DNA from: Candidatus Planktophila versatilis
Lineage (GTDB): Bacteria > Actinomycetota > Actinomycetes > Nanopelagicales > Nanopelagicaceae
Direction: 5' to 3'
Length of the DNA stretch: 64,000 bases
Assembly (NCBI RefSeq): GCF_002288105.1
Contig: NZ_CP016774.1
Span: forward strand, 868,001 to 932,000
The notes beneath the pieces are model-generated. The model worked only from the letters and a program-made list of their open reading frames with translations, did not search any database and had not been told where the DNA came from. Both the position numbers and the translations under genes were made by a program. Positions 49,726 through 58,587 of the stretch are shown here, piece by piece; within the stretch, counting starts at the first letter, position 1, and each line of letters opens with the position of its first letter.

Positions 49726-50574
49726 TTAGCCGAAGCGGCCAGTTACGTAATCCTCTGTGCGCTTATCTTGGGGAGAAGAGAAAATGCGACTCGTTGGAGC
49801 TGCCTCAATCATTTCGCCTGGACCTCCATCGGATAGGAAAAAAGCGGTGTAATCAGAGACTCGGGCTGCCTGCTGCATATTGTGTGTGACGATGATGATT
49901 GTCATGGTCTTGGCAAGATCTGAGATTGTCTCTTCAATTCTAAATGTTGATCCTGGATCAAGAGCAGAACATGGCTCATCCATCAAGAGAACCTGTGGTT
50001 CAACTGCTAATGAGCGAGCGATGCAGAGACGTTGCTGCTGACCACCCGAGAGAGCGCCACCGTGCTCTCCTAGCCGGTCTTTAACCTCGTTCCATAGCCC
50101 TGCGCGTATCAGGCAGGATTCAAGAAGTTCATCTGTGTTCTTCTTCTTCAACTGAGCAAGCTTGAGACCAGAGAGCACGTTTTCGCCGATTGTCATTGAA
50201 GGAAATGGGTTTGGCTTCTGGAAGACCATGCCTACGCGAAGACGAATCTTGGTTACATCTGTATCCGGTGAGTAGATATCTTTTCCATCAAGCAGAACTT
50301 CTCCAGCCATTGCGGCAGTAGGGATAAATTCATGCATTCTGTTGAGCGTACGAAGAAATGTTGACTTACCGCAGCCTGATGGTCCGATAAGTGCTGTCAC
50401 TGTTCCTGCAGCAAAATCGAGTGTCACATCGGACAGGACGTGCTTCTTACCAAACCAGGCATGCACACCGCGAGTTTCAAGACCATTGCCGAGTATCGCT
50501 GTCCCTGGTTGACGTACCGCGCGGGCTGATGCAACGCTCGATAGTGAGGATGGAGTTACGTGTGATGTCGTCAT
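49726..50574 (-). CDS. pstB: Phosphate ABC transporter ATP-binding protein
   Basis: PstB powers phosphate uptake. It has Walker [11 protein letters not shown]-loop VFQKPNPFP, signature LSGGQQQRL, Walker [14 protein letters not shown] and the switch His in THNMQQAA. I start at ATG 50574 (282 residues) behind GAAGGAAG; ATG 50619 nearer the pstA stop would add 15 residues. About 35 residues precede the usual domain start, a polar extension. It is the last of pstC-pstA-pstB. Confidence 0.94.
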   Translation of the reverse strand: MTTSHVTPSSLSSVASARAVRQPGTAILGNGLETRGVHAWFGKKHVLSDVTLDFAAGTVTALIGPSGCGKSTFLRTLNRMHEFIPTAAMAGEVLLDGKDIYSPDTDVTKIRLRVGMVFQKPNPFPSMTIGENVLSGLKLAQLKKKNTDELLESCLIRAGLWNEVKDRLGEHGGALSGGQQQRLCIARSLAVEPQVLLMDEPCSALDPGSTFRIEETISDLAKTMTIIIVTHNMQQAARVSDYTAFFLSDGGPGEMIEAAPTSRIFSSPQDKRTEDYVTGRFG

Positions 50575-50623
50575 TTGTTCTTCCTTCTCGTTGTTAGTGA
50601 AATTATTAGATTCGGTCATGGAA

Positions 50624-51670
50624 TTACCCAACCTTTCTTCCGCTTATGTAGCGTGCCATACCAAAAAGAATGAAAATGAAGCTCAATAGCACCAACATGC
50701 CCGCCCAGGCACGAGCAAGTGCTTCAGGAGTGCCACTAGTAAGGAATGCTTTCCAAATATAGAACGGAAGCGATCCCATCGCTCCCTCAGTCGGATTGAG
50801 ATTCAAGGAATCTCCTCCACCCGAAACTAGAAGTATGGGTGCGGTCTCACCAATAATTCGAGCTACACCTAAAATGATGGCGGTAACCAAGCCGCTCTTG
50901 GCTGCCGGAAGTACAACCCCGGCAACGGTACGCCATTGAGTTCCACCTAAAGCAACGCCAGCTTCACGAAGTTCATTGGGAATAAGCCGCAGCATTTCCT
51001 CGGCCGTTCTTGCAATGGTTGGGATCATCAAGATGGTGAGTGCAAGGGAGCCCATCAAACCTGAGAGCTCTTTTGTTACAGGGTAGACCAAACTAGACAA
51101 GATAAAGAGACCAGCAACAATGGATGGAACCCCAGACATTGCCTGTACCAAGAACTTGATCGGGCGAGTTAGTGAACCGCGAATTTCCGTCAGGTACAGC
51201 GCAGTAAGAACTCCAATTGGGAAACTGATGATGAGCGCCCCACCAACCATGAGGATTGTTCCTACGAGTGCATGCAACAACCCGCCACTTGCAATTGGGT
51301 CATTCACTGATGCAAGGGCCATATCTTTGGTAAGAATTCCCCAGTGAAGCCCCTTGTAGCCCTTGCTAAATACGGTAGCGACGATACTAACGATTGGAAT
51401 TAATGTGATCACAATCGCCATTACTGCAAGCACTTGAAGCAAAGCATCCTTGGCTGCAGCTGTTCCACGCTTAAAGTAGTGGAAACTGAAATTTAGAATA
51501 AGTAGTGAGATGAAGAGCGAGAAGAAGAAACCTAATTTTCCATTAAACCCTGTCAATTCGACTGAAGCACCAGCTAAAACAAAAGCGGCAAATACAATCA
51601 GGAGACTTTTGACCTTGTCTGCACCAGAGGGTTGCCACGGTTTCTGTGGCATAGGAATGACTTTATTCAT
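50624..51670 (-). CDS. pstA: Phosphate ABC transporter permease PstA
   Basis: A 348-residue permease with membrane segments in an N-terminal extension (about 20-100) and the BPD-type core. The EAA loop for coupling to PstB reads [28 protein letters not shown] in part (key [11 protein letters not shown] near 235). It overlaps pstC by 4 bases and ends about 50 nt before the chosen pstB start. Confidence 0.94.
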   Translation of the reverse strand: MNKVIPMPQKPWQPSGADKVKSLLIVFAAFVLAGASVELTGFNGKLGFFFSLFISLLILNFSFHYFKRGTAAAKDALLQVLAVMAIVITLIPIVSIVATVFSKGYKGLHWGILTKDMALASVNDPIASGGLLHALVGTILMVGGALIISFPIGVLTALYLTEIRGSLTRPIKFLVQAMSGVPSIVAGLFILSSLVYPVTKELSGLMGSLALTILMIPTIARTAEEMLRLIPNELREAGVALGGTQWRTVAGVVLPAAKSGLVTAIILGVARIIGETAPILLVSGGGDSLNLNPTEGAMGSLPFYIWKAFLTSGTPEALARAWAGMLVLLSFIFILFGMARYISGRKVG

Positions 51671-52659
51671 CGTCCCTTACCTCCGAAACGATTGATGAGT
51701 AAGTCTGCTGTCGCATTTACTAAAAGGGTGAGCAAGAAGAGAATCAATCCGGCTGCCATCAGTGCATCGACCTCGTAAGGACCCGCTTCACCGAATTTGA
51801 GAAGAATTAAGGATGCCACGTTTCCGCCAGCACCAAAAAGAACCTGCCAATTTATTTGATAAACGATATTGAGTACCGTATAGACCGCAACTGTTTCACC
51901 CATAGCGCGACCAAGTCCCAACATAGCCCCACCGATTATGCCGCCACGGCCAAAAGGGATTACGACAGCCTTAATCATCGCCAGCTTGGTAGCTCCGAGT
52001 GCATACGCCGCTTGGATTCGATCTAACGGGGTCTGGTCAAAAATTTCACGGGAAATCGCAGTAACAATCGGGATGATCATGGTTGCCAATACCAATCCAG
52101 CAATAAATGGTGAACGCTCAAAAACAGGAGCAGGTAAATCAAAGATGGGAATAAATCCCAGGTATTTATTGATTAGCTTGGCCCAATACTCAGCTGACGA
52201 CATAAAAACAATAAATCCCCAGAAACCGAAGAGCAGAGAAGGAAATGCAGCCATCAAATCGATTACAGATATGAGGAACTTCTTTAGTTTTCCGTTTGCA
52301 TAGAATGTTAAATACAGTGCAGTCAAAACGGAAATTGGCACGCCTACTAAAACTGCAATAAGGGCACACAACATTGTCCCCACTAACATCGCACCGATAC
52401 CAAAATTTGATTCACTGATGTCGCCGGTTTCATCAGTTATAGCTTCCCAAGCAGAGCCGGTGATGAATCCCATTTTTTCGTCGACGAGAACGTGCGCACC
52501 CTTTAGTGAGAGGAAGAGTGCAATCAATCCCAGAATTACTAATGAAGCCATTCCGCCAATAGTTACAACCAGGCGAAAAATCTGATCAGAGCGACGGGGC
52601 TTGGTTGTGATTTCCCGAGGCACCGGTGGGGTCGGGCGCTCTTTTAGTTCAATTGCCAT
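51667..52659 (-). CDS. pstC: Phosphate ABC transporter permease PstC
   Basis: A 330-residue permease with about six helices. The EAA loop reads RIQAAYALGATKLAMIKAVVIPFGRGG in part (key AAYALGATKLAM near 224). Helix one follows a basic N-terminus (RPTPPVPREITTKPRRSD). It is the first gene of pstCAB, 108 nt from divergent orn, with a PHO box between them. A -10-like CATTAT ends 6 nt before the ATG, so the mRNA may be leaderless. Confidence 0.94.
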   Translation of the reverse strand: MAIELKERPTPPVPREITTKPRRSDQIFRLVVTIGGMASLVILGLIALFLSLKGAHVLVDEKMGFITGSAWEAITDETGDISESNFGIGAMLVGTMLCALIAVLVGVPISVLTALYLTFYANGKLKKFLISVIDLMAAFPSLLFGFWGFIVFMSSAEYWAKLINKYLGFIPIFDLPAPVFERSPFIAGLVLATMIIPIVTAISREIFDQTPLDRIQAAYALGATKLAMIKAVVIPFGRGGIIGGAMLGLGRAMGETVAVYTVLNIVYQINWQVLFGAGGNVASLILLKFGEAGPYEVDALMAAGLILFLLTLLVNATADLLINRFGGKGR

Positions 52660-52665
52660 GAGCAG

Positions 52666-52720
52666 ATAATGGTGGCAATCCGCATTAAGTAATGAGACTC
52701 TAAGTTAACAGCAGGTGAAC
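52666..52720 (-). promoter_or_regulatory. PHO box and -10 of the pstCAB operon
   Basis: Three contiguous 11-nt units on the minus strand, GTTCACCTGCT, GTTAACTTAGA and GTCTCATTACT (52720-52688), repeat the GTTCACC core with decay. A CATTAT -10 (52671-52666) follows 16 nt on, where a PHO box replaces the -35, and ends 6 nt before the pstC ATG. Confidence 0.75.
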
Positions 52721-52754
52721 GGAGCCTGAATTATCGCTCCACCCCCATAACCCT

Positions 52755-52760
52755 TACCCT
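52755..52760 (+). promoter_or_regulatory. -10 element of orn, predicted leaderless
   Basis: TACCCT ends 7 nt before the orn ATG. A weak -35-like TTATCG lies 18 nt upstream (52731-52736). Confidence 0.5.
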
Positions 52761-52767
52761 TGCGCCT

Positions 52768-53337
52768 ATGGCCACCGAACTCCCCCATCTCATCTGGATT
52801 GATTGCGAAATGACCGGGCTGGATCTGGCCACCGATGCACTGGTTGAGATTGCGGTCCTGGTCACTGATTCAGAGCTAAATATCATCGGAGACGGTATTG
52901 ATCTCGTCATCCAAGCAACCCAAGAGCAACTGAGCGCCATGGGAGATTTTGTGCGCCAGATGCACACGAGCTCGGGCCTGATCACCGAGATTCCCAATGG
53001 CATCTCGATTGAAGCCGCCCAGGAGCAGATACTTACTTATCTGCAAGCAGCCGGATGTGAGCCAGGCAAATCTCCACTGGCCGGAAACTCGGTCTCGGTA
53101 GACCGCAACTTCATCGCTCGTGACATGCACGCACTCAATGAGTTCCTTCACTATCGCACCATCGATGTCTCATCGATTAAGGAACTTACGCGCCGCTGGT
53201 ATCCCAAGACTTACTTTGCCGCCCCAGCCAAAACTGGCAATCACCGCGCACTGGGAGATATCAGAGACTCGATCGCCGAATTGGCGTACTACCGCCAGAG
53301 CGTATTTATCCAAAGCGAGCCGGGGCAGGTAAAGTAG
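52768..53337 (+). CDS. orn: Oligoribonuclease
   Basis: Orn is a DEDDh 3'-5' exonuclease that finishes degradation of 2-5 nt RNA, including pGpG. It starts LIWIDCEMTGLD (first Asp/Glu), then VDRNFIARDM and the final HRALGDIRDSI with the His and Asp. The 189-residue protein is complete. It diverges from pstC and precedes tRNA-His. Confidence 0.95.
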   Translation: MATELPHLIWIDCEMTGLDLATDALVEIAVLVTDSELNIIGDGIDLVIQATQEQLSAMGDFVRQMHTSSGLITEIPNGISIEAAQEQILTYLQAAGCEPGKSPLAGNSVSVDRNFIARDMHALNEFLHYRTIDVSSIKELTRRWYPKTYFAAPAKTGNHRALGDIRDSIAELAYYRQSVFIQSEPGQVK

Positions 53338-53354
53338 TCCCTGCACAGCACATG

Positions 53355-53427
53355 GTGGGCGTAGCTCAGCTGGTAGAGCACTCGGTTGTGGTCCGAGATG
53401 TCGCGGGTTCGAGCCCCGTCGTTCACC
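53355..53427 (+). tRNA. tRNA-His (anticodon GTG)
   Basis: Acceptor GTGGGCG pairs with CGTTCAC through two G-T pairs; anticodon stem CTCGG/CCGAG holds loop TTGTGGT; G-1 is at 53354 and CCA is encoded at 53428-53430. Confidence 0.95.
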
Positions 53428-53481
53428 CCAAGTTCTTTAATCCCCACTACATCACTTACTAAGCACAGGGAGTCCATTCTT

Positions 53482-53967
53482 ATGATCTTCGATGTTGTTG
53501 TGGAAATTCCAGCGGGATCTCGTAATAAGTATGAAATCAATCATGAGACTGGCGAAGTTCGCCTAGACCGCATGCTCTTCACCGCAACTCGCTTCCCGCA
53601 CGACTACGGCTTTGTGAAGAACACCCTTTCTAATGATGGCGATCCACTGGATGCACTCATCATGCTCGATGAGCCCACCTTCCCTGGTTGTGTGGTCTCT
53701 TGTCGCGTTATTGGAATGTTCCGCATGACCGATGAAAAAGGTGGCGATGACAAGTTGCTCTGTGTGGCAGCTGGAGATATTCGCAAGAACAATTTAAATG
53801 ATCTGCCAGATGTTCCCATCTATGAACTAGATGAAATCAAGCACTTCTTTGAGGTCTATAAAACACTGGAACCAGGTAAAGAAGTTCATGGTGGTGATTG
53901 GGTTGGCCATGTTGCAGCTGAAGCAGAAATTCAAGCGTCCTACCAACGGTATAAGGAGACCCACTAA
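53482..53967 (+). CDS. ppa: Inorganic pyrophosphatase
   Basis: Family I Ppa hydrolyses pyrophosphate and pulls biosynthetic reactions forward (EC 3.6.1.1). It starts [20 protein letters not shown] in part; metal-binding aspartates are in [10 protein letters not shown] (near 51). Length is 161 residues. ATG 53482 follows AGGGAG at 9 nt; a longer frame into tRNA-His was rejected. amt begins 2 nt after its stop, so the two share a transcript. Confidence 0.96.
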   Translation: MIFDVVVEIPAGSRNKYEINHETGEVRLDRMLFTATRFPHDYGFVKNTLSNDGDPLDALIMLDEPTFPGCVVSCRVIGMFRMTDEKGGDDKLLCVAAGDIRKNNLNDLPDVPIYELDEIKHFFEVYKTLEPGKEVHGGDWVGHVAAEAEIQASYQRYKETH

Positions 53968-53969
53968 CA

Positions 53970-55238
53970 ATGCAGGCGATCAATAGCGGTGATACCGCAT
54001 GGGTTTTAGCAAGTGCAGCACTAGTACTTTTCATGACTCCAGGTCTGGCAGTCTTTTATGGCGGCATGGTCCGCGCGAAATCAGCGCTGAATATGATGAT
54101 GATGTCATTTGCCGCAATCGGCATCACAACAATCATCTGGGTGCTCTATGGATACTCACTCGCCTTCGGTCCATCACAAGGTGGTCTGATTGGAAACCTT
54201 GATCACATAGGTCTGGCTTCCACCATTGATCAGGTAACTGGCGCTGAGGGTCACCAAATTCCAGTACTTGCCTTTGCCATGTTCCAACTTACCTTTGCCA
54301 TTATTACTGTGGCTCTCCTTTCTGGCGCCATTGCCGACCGCGCCAAGTACGGTTCCTGGGTTCTCTTCGTTGGCATCTGGATCACACTCGTCTATCTACC
54401 AGTTGCCCACTGGGCATTTGCTGCCCAGAACGGTGAAGGTGGATGGATCATCGACAAACTTAAAGCGCTAGATTTTGCTGGCGGCACTGTTGTTGAAATT
54501 AACTCAGGTGCAGCAGCACTCGCTCTCGCTCTCGTTCTTGGAAAGCGCGATGGATTCAGACGCGATCCGATGCGACCACACAATATGCCGCTGGTACTTC
54601 TTGGCGCCGGCATGCTCTGGTTTGGCTGGTTTGGATTTAATGCCGGCTCTGCTCTCTCTGCCGGCTCCCTTGCTGCAACTGCGATGATCAATACTCAAAT
54701 TTGCACAGCTGCAGCTGCCATGACCTGGATTGCTTATGAGAAAAAGCGCGATGGAAAAGCAACAACTCTCGGTGTGGCATCCGGTGCTATCGCCGGCGCT
54801 GTTGCCATCACACCAGCGTGTGGTTACTTGAATCCACTGGGCGCACTCATTCTTGGTCTGATTGCCGGTGTTGCATCGTCCTGGGCTGTCTCACGTAAAT
54901 ATAAGTTTGGTTATGACGATTCACTCGATGTGGTCGGTGTCCACGGTGTTGGTGGAATTCTCGGAATGCTTGCAATTGGTCTGATTGCAACGCTAACTGC
55001 TAACGCTGCTGGCGCCGATGGACTACTTGTTGGCGGCGGAACCACACAGCTAGGACGACAAGTAGTTGCGATTCTCGTAGTCGCTGCCTTCTCATTCACA
55101 GCTACCTGGATCATTGCCACCCTCATTCAAAAGACTATCGGCTTCCGTGTTTATCGAGACGATGAACTCAACGGCCTGGACACAACATTCCATGCTGAAT
55201 CTGCCTATGACATCACTGGAAATTCAAACCGTTACTAG
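53970..55238 (+). CDS. amt: Ammonium transporter
   Basis: An Amt/Rh channel of 422 residues with 11 membrane helices. It starts MQAINSGDTAWVLASAALVLFMTPGLA in part (key ALVLFMTPGLAVFYGGMV, a family signature). The first pore His is in YLPVAHWAF; the second is in VVGVHGVGGILG. ATG follows AAGGAG, 2 nt after the ppa stop. glnB follows, the usual partner that blocks it when nitrogen is plentiful. Confidence 0.96.
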   Translation: MQAINSGDTAWVLASAALVLFMTPGLAVFYGGMVRAKSALNMMMMSFAAIGITTIIWVLYGYSLAFGPSQGGLIGNLDHIGLASTIDQVTGAEGHQIPVLAFAMFQLTFAIITVALLSGAIADRAKYGSWVLFVGIWITLVYLPVAHWAFAAQNGEGGWIIDKLKALDFAGGTVVEINSGAAALALALVLGKRDGFRRDPMRPHNMPLVLLGAGMLWFGWFGFNAGSALSAGSLAATAMINTQICTAAAAMTWIAYEKKRDGKATTLGVASGAIAGAVAITPACGYLNPLGALILGLIAGVASSWAVSRKYKFGYDDSLDVVGVHGVGGILGMLAIGLIATLTANAAGADGLLVGGGTTQLGRQVVAILVVAAFSFTATWIIATLIQKTIGFRVYRDDELNGLDTTFHAESAYDITGNSNRY

Positions 55239-55248
55239 TATTCGATAA

Positions 55249-55606
<358 letters not shown>

Positions 55607-55613
55607 TGACCGT

Positions 55614-56951
55614 ATGACGCAGTCACTTAAGACTCAGAGTTGGGCAACCCCGGCTTCACAGGAGCTCATCGCCAGAATCGCAGCTCAAGTTGATGGAAAA
55701 AGTGGCTCCGATGTTCAGAGCTGGATTGAAGAGTTAGCACAAGAAAATCATCGCCTGCACGATATTGAAGGTATCAATCTCAATCCGGCCACAAATATTC
55801 TTAATCCTCGGGCAGAAAAATTACTTGCATCCGGCATGAGCTCGCGCGCATCCTTGGGGCATCCGGGCGATAAATATGAAACCGGACTTGGCGCCATTGA
55901 GCAGATTGAAATCATTACCCAAGAGCTAGCCTGTGAAGTATTTGGTTCCACTTATGCCGAGTTTCGCGTTCCTTCCGGTGCGATTGCAAACCTCTATGCC
56001 TTTATGGCAAATACCGAACCCGGTGACACCATCATCGCTCCCCCTCCCACAATCGGTGGACATGTGACTCACCATAAAGGTGGATCTGCTGGCCTCTATC
56101 GCCTCAACACAATCTCGGCACCCGTCGATGAATCTGGCTACACCATCGATATCGATGCCCTGCGCAAACTTGCCCACGAAGTAAAGCCGACGATGATCAC
56201 TGTGGGTGGCTCGCTCAATCTATTCCATCACCCGATTGCAGATGTGCGTGCAATCGCTGATGAAGTCGGTGCCAAGGTACTTTTTGATGCAGCACATCTC
56301 TGCGGAATGATTGCTGGAAAAGTCTGGCCGCAACCACTTGTTGAAGGCGCGCACTTGATGACCTTCTCAACATATAAGTCACTCGGTGGACCGGCAGGTG
56401 GACTTATCGTCACCAACGATGATGCCATCGCACAGAAGCTTGATGCAATCGCATACCCAGGACTGACCGCTAACTTCGATGCCGCAAAGACCGCCGCCCT
56501 CGGCATCACTTTGCAAGATTGGAAGGCAGTTGGTTCTGATTACGCGAAAATGATGGTTAAGACATCAAAAGCGCTCGCACAAAACTTGCAGAACCGCGGC
56601 GTCAATGTTTATGCCGCAGATAAGGGCTTCACCATGTCTCACCAATTTGCGATCCTGGCAGCTCCATATGGTGGCGGACAAAGTGCAGCAAAGCGCATGG
56701 GAGAAGCTGGACTGCTTGCCTGTGGAATCGGTTTGCCGATTGCACCTGTTGCTGGAGATCTCAATGGTCTTCGTATCGGTACCCCAGAAATCGTGCGTCT
56801 TGGCATGAAGGTAGAAGATATGGATCAGCTCAGCGATTTCATTGCGCAATCACTTGCTGCCACTGTTGACTCACAATCAGTCAAGCGTGAAGTTACGAAG
56901 TGGCGTAAGCAGTTTAGCGGTGTGCACTACACCGTAGATCTTCCTAACTAA
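55614..56951 (+). CDS. Divergent SHMT-family PLP-dependent enzyme
   Basis: A fold-type I PLP enzyme of 445 residues, closest in motif order to serine hydroxymethyltransferase. The PLP lysine is K255 in FSTYKSLGGPAGG and the PLP-ring segment is DAAHLCG (225-231). Housekeeping SHMT has THKTLRGPRGG and a GKRYYGG substrate loop; here the His before Lys is Tyr, the Arg is Ala, and the loop reads HPGDKYETG. The reaction could be a transaldolase or aldolase on glycine or serine, or a 2-methylserine-type transfer; it cannot be assigned. It probably has its own promoter and is convergent with the DUF1524 gene (8-base overlap). Confidence 0.8.
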   Translation: MTQSLKTQSWATPASQELIARIAAQVDGKSGSDVQSWIEELAQENHRLHDIEGINLNPATNILNPRAEKLLASGMSSRASLGHPGDKYETGLGAIEQIEIITQELACEVFGSTYAEFRVPSGAIANLYAFMANTEPGDTIIAPPPTIGGHVTHHKGGSAGLYRLNTISAPVDESGYTIDIDALRKLAHEVKPTMITVGGSLNLFHHPIADVRAIADEVGAKVLFDAAHLCGMIAGKVWPQPLVEGAHLMTFSTYKSLGGPAGGLIVTNDDAIAQKLDAIAYPGLTANFDAAKTAALGITLQDWKAVGSDYAKMMVKTSKALAQNLQNRGVNVYAADKGFTMSHQFAILAAPYGGGQSAAKRMGEAGLLACGIGLPIAPVAGDLNGLRIGTPEIVRLGMKVEDMDQLSDFIAQSLAATVDSQSVKREVTKWRKQFSGVHYTVDLPN

Positions 56952-57612
56952 CCGGCACTGGCTGGGTTGGACACTGCGACAAGATTGCTAACATCGCAGC
57001 TTTTTCCGGGGCTACAACCCACAATGAATACTTAGCTTTCACGGCAATCTGTTGCGCCACATAGGCACATCTAAAACTCTTTAGCGGTGGCACCCACGTT
57101 GCCGCATCACCATCACTTTTCTGCAGATTAAGTCTGCCTTTGACTGCAAAGAGATTCAGTGGGTCATTTGCAAGGGCTGTTCTCTGGGCGATGCTTAACT
57201 TAAATGCACCTGTCTGCCAGGAATTAGATAGTGCCACCACGTGATCTATCTGCACCTCCATGCTGCTCACATTGCCGCGCACAAAGTTGATCATCTCCCC
57301 CGAGTATCTATCGATGAGAGTGCCAGATAGCACCACGCAATTGCGCGTTCTGGGCTTATACACAATCGAATTCATATCCCGTTTCAAGATATCGTTTCGC
57401 GTATCGCATCCATTGCGATCAACATCGGCCCAGCTCTGCCCGAATGCAGCTCTGGAATATCCAGTCTTTGGTGCTCTCCCCTTTACTGGCAATGTCTCCA
57501 GAACTGCCAGTGCAACCCCTGGCGCACTCTCTGCGGCGCTAGCAGGCGGTATGGAAATCGCCAATACCCCAGCAGAAATCAGTAGCGCTACCTGTATTTC
57601 CCAGCGAGACAT
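56944..57612 (-). CDS. Secreted HNH nuclease-like protein, DUF1524
   Basis: The 222-residue protein has a signal peptide (to about residue 26, PPASAAES). RAAFGQSWADVDRNGCDTRNDIL in part and VEVQIDHVVALSNSWQTGA in part hold the DUF1524 signature; the catalytic His is in IDHVVALS (near 129), followed by the NLFAVKGRLNLQKSDG region. Extracytoplasmic DUF1524 proteins are thought to cut DNA for nutrient use. It is convergent with the SHMT-family gene. Confidence 0.85.
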   Translation of the reverse strand: MSRWEIQVALLISAGVLAISIPPASAAESAPGVALAVLETLPVKGRAPKTGYSRAAFGQSWADVDRNGCDTRNDILKRDMNSIVYKPRTRNCVVLSGTLIDRYSGEMINFVRGNVSSMEVQIDHVVALSNSWQTGAFKLSIAQRTALANDPLNLFAVKGRLNLQKSDGDAATWVPPLKSFRCAYVAQQIAVKAKYSLWVVAPEKAAMLAILSQCPTQPVPVS

Positions 57613-57639
57613 TTGACTATCTTCGCCCCTGTGAGGTGG

Positions 57640-57668
57640 TTAGACAAGGTGCGCCTCGCTGGTAGGGT
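57640..57668 (+). promoter_or_regulatory. Promoter of tRNA-Lys
   Basis: TTAGAC (57640-57645) and TAGGGT (57663-57668) are 17 nt apart; transcription should start near 57675, 27 nt before the tRNA. Confidence 0.5.
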
Positions 57669-57678
57669 CTGCTCTGCA

Positions 57679-57700
57679 TTTAAGTGTTTACGCACTTAAA
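57679..57700 (+). repeat. Perfect inverted repeat in the tRNA-Lys 5' leader
   Basis: TTTAAGTG and CACTTAAA arms with a 6-nt loop end one base before the tRNA. In the precursor this is a hairpin stacked on the mature 5' end, where RNase P cuts. Confidence 0.5.
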
Positions 57701-57701
57701 T

Positions 57702-57774
57702 GGGTTGTTAGCTCAGTTGGTAGAGCAAGGCACTCTTAATGCCTGGGTCGGGGGTTCGAGTCCCTCACAACCCA
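57702..57774 (+). tRNA. tRNA-Lys (anticodon CTT)
   Basis: Acceptor GGGTTGT pairs with ACAACCC; anticodon stem AGGCA/TGCCT holds loop CTCTTAA; T-loop TTCGAGT. CCA is not encoded. Confidence 0.96.
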
Positions 57775-57851
57775 CTTATAGAAGTACCCAGGAAATGGGT
57801 CTAGTTGCTAACCGGCCTTGGCGAAATACGGCAACAATGCATTTAAGGTTC

Positions 57852-58586
57852 TCAATGCCATTCAGTTGTAGGAAAAAACAACGCATTCTTGAGCATCACA
57901 TTACGAGGCAGATTCACTTGAAGCATCACCATTTCGGCAACATCTGCTGGACTCATTAATTTACCGCGTCCTTCGGTTCCGGCGCGATTGATATCTTTAT
58001 TGAGATCATCCCAAAAAGCGGTATCTACGCCACCGGGGCAGAGTGTGGAGACACGAATTCCTTGTGAAATTACTTCTTGCGCAAAACTATCCATGAATCC
58101 CATTACCGCCCACTTAGTTGCGCAATATCCCGACCATTCCGGATATCCCTTAGTGCCACCAGCAGAAACAACTGCGATGACATCTCCGGCGCCTTGCTTG
58201 AGCATTGCAGGAAGCACAGCTTTGACAATGTGCGCTGTTCCTAAATAGTTAGTCTGCATCATCATCGCCCAGTCAGCAGGATTTGACTCAACAACGGAGC
58301 CAATAATTCCCATGCCAGCATTGGGAACGAGCACATCGATAGAACCAAACTCTCTCACTACTTTTTCAACAGCTGCAACACAATCACTCCAAGATGAAAC
58401 ATCGCCAACTACTGCCAGGGCTTGGGTGCCAGAGATTTCGGTAATCTCTTTAGCTGCTGCTTGAATTCTTGTTTTATCCCGTCCAACAACGGCAGTTTTA
58501 AAACCTTCTTCTGCTAAACGAAGTGCTATCCCAAACCCAATTCCACGTGAAGCACCTGTTACTAGGGCAGTTCTTGCTTCTGTCAT
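57852..58586 (-). CDS. Short-chain dehydrogenase/reductase
   Basis: A classical SDR of 244 residues: cofactor motif TGASRGIGFG (near 10), NAG motif VPNAGMG (near 91), and catalytic YxxxK as YCATK (near 158). It uses NAD(P) to oxidise or reduce a hydroxyl. It is the last gene of the sugar operon, 1 nt after the next SDR, so it probably acts on a sugar or a breakdown product. Which sugar is not clear from sequence. Confidence 0.86.
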   Translation of the reverse strand: MTEARTALVTGASRGIGFGIALRLAEEGFKTAVVGRDKTRIQAAAKEITEISGTQALAVVGDVSSWSDCVAAVEKVVREFGSIDVLVPNAGMGIIGSVVESNPADWAMMMQTNYLGTAHIVKAVLPAMLKQGAGDVIAVVSAGGTKGYPEWSGYCATKWAVMGFMDSFAQEVISQGIRVSTLCPGGVDTAFWDDLNKDINRAGTEGRGKLMSPADVAEMVMLQVNLPRNVMLKNALFFPTTEWH

Positions 58587-58587
58587 G

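Noticed and set aside
55614-56951. Calling this gene housekeeping glyA
   Set aside because: Key SHMT residues next to the PLP lysine and in the substrate loop differ; only the fold family is safe.
57775-57851. Terminator between tRNA-Lys and the SDR gene
   Set aside because: ACCCA/TGGGT forms only a 5-bp stem and no T-tract follows on either strand.
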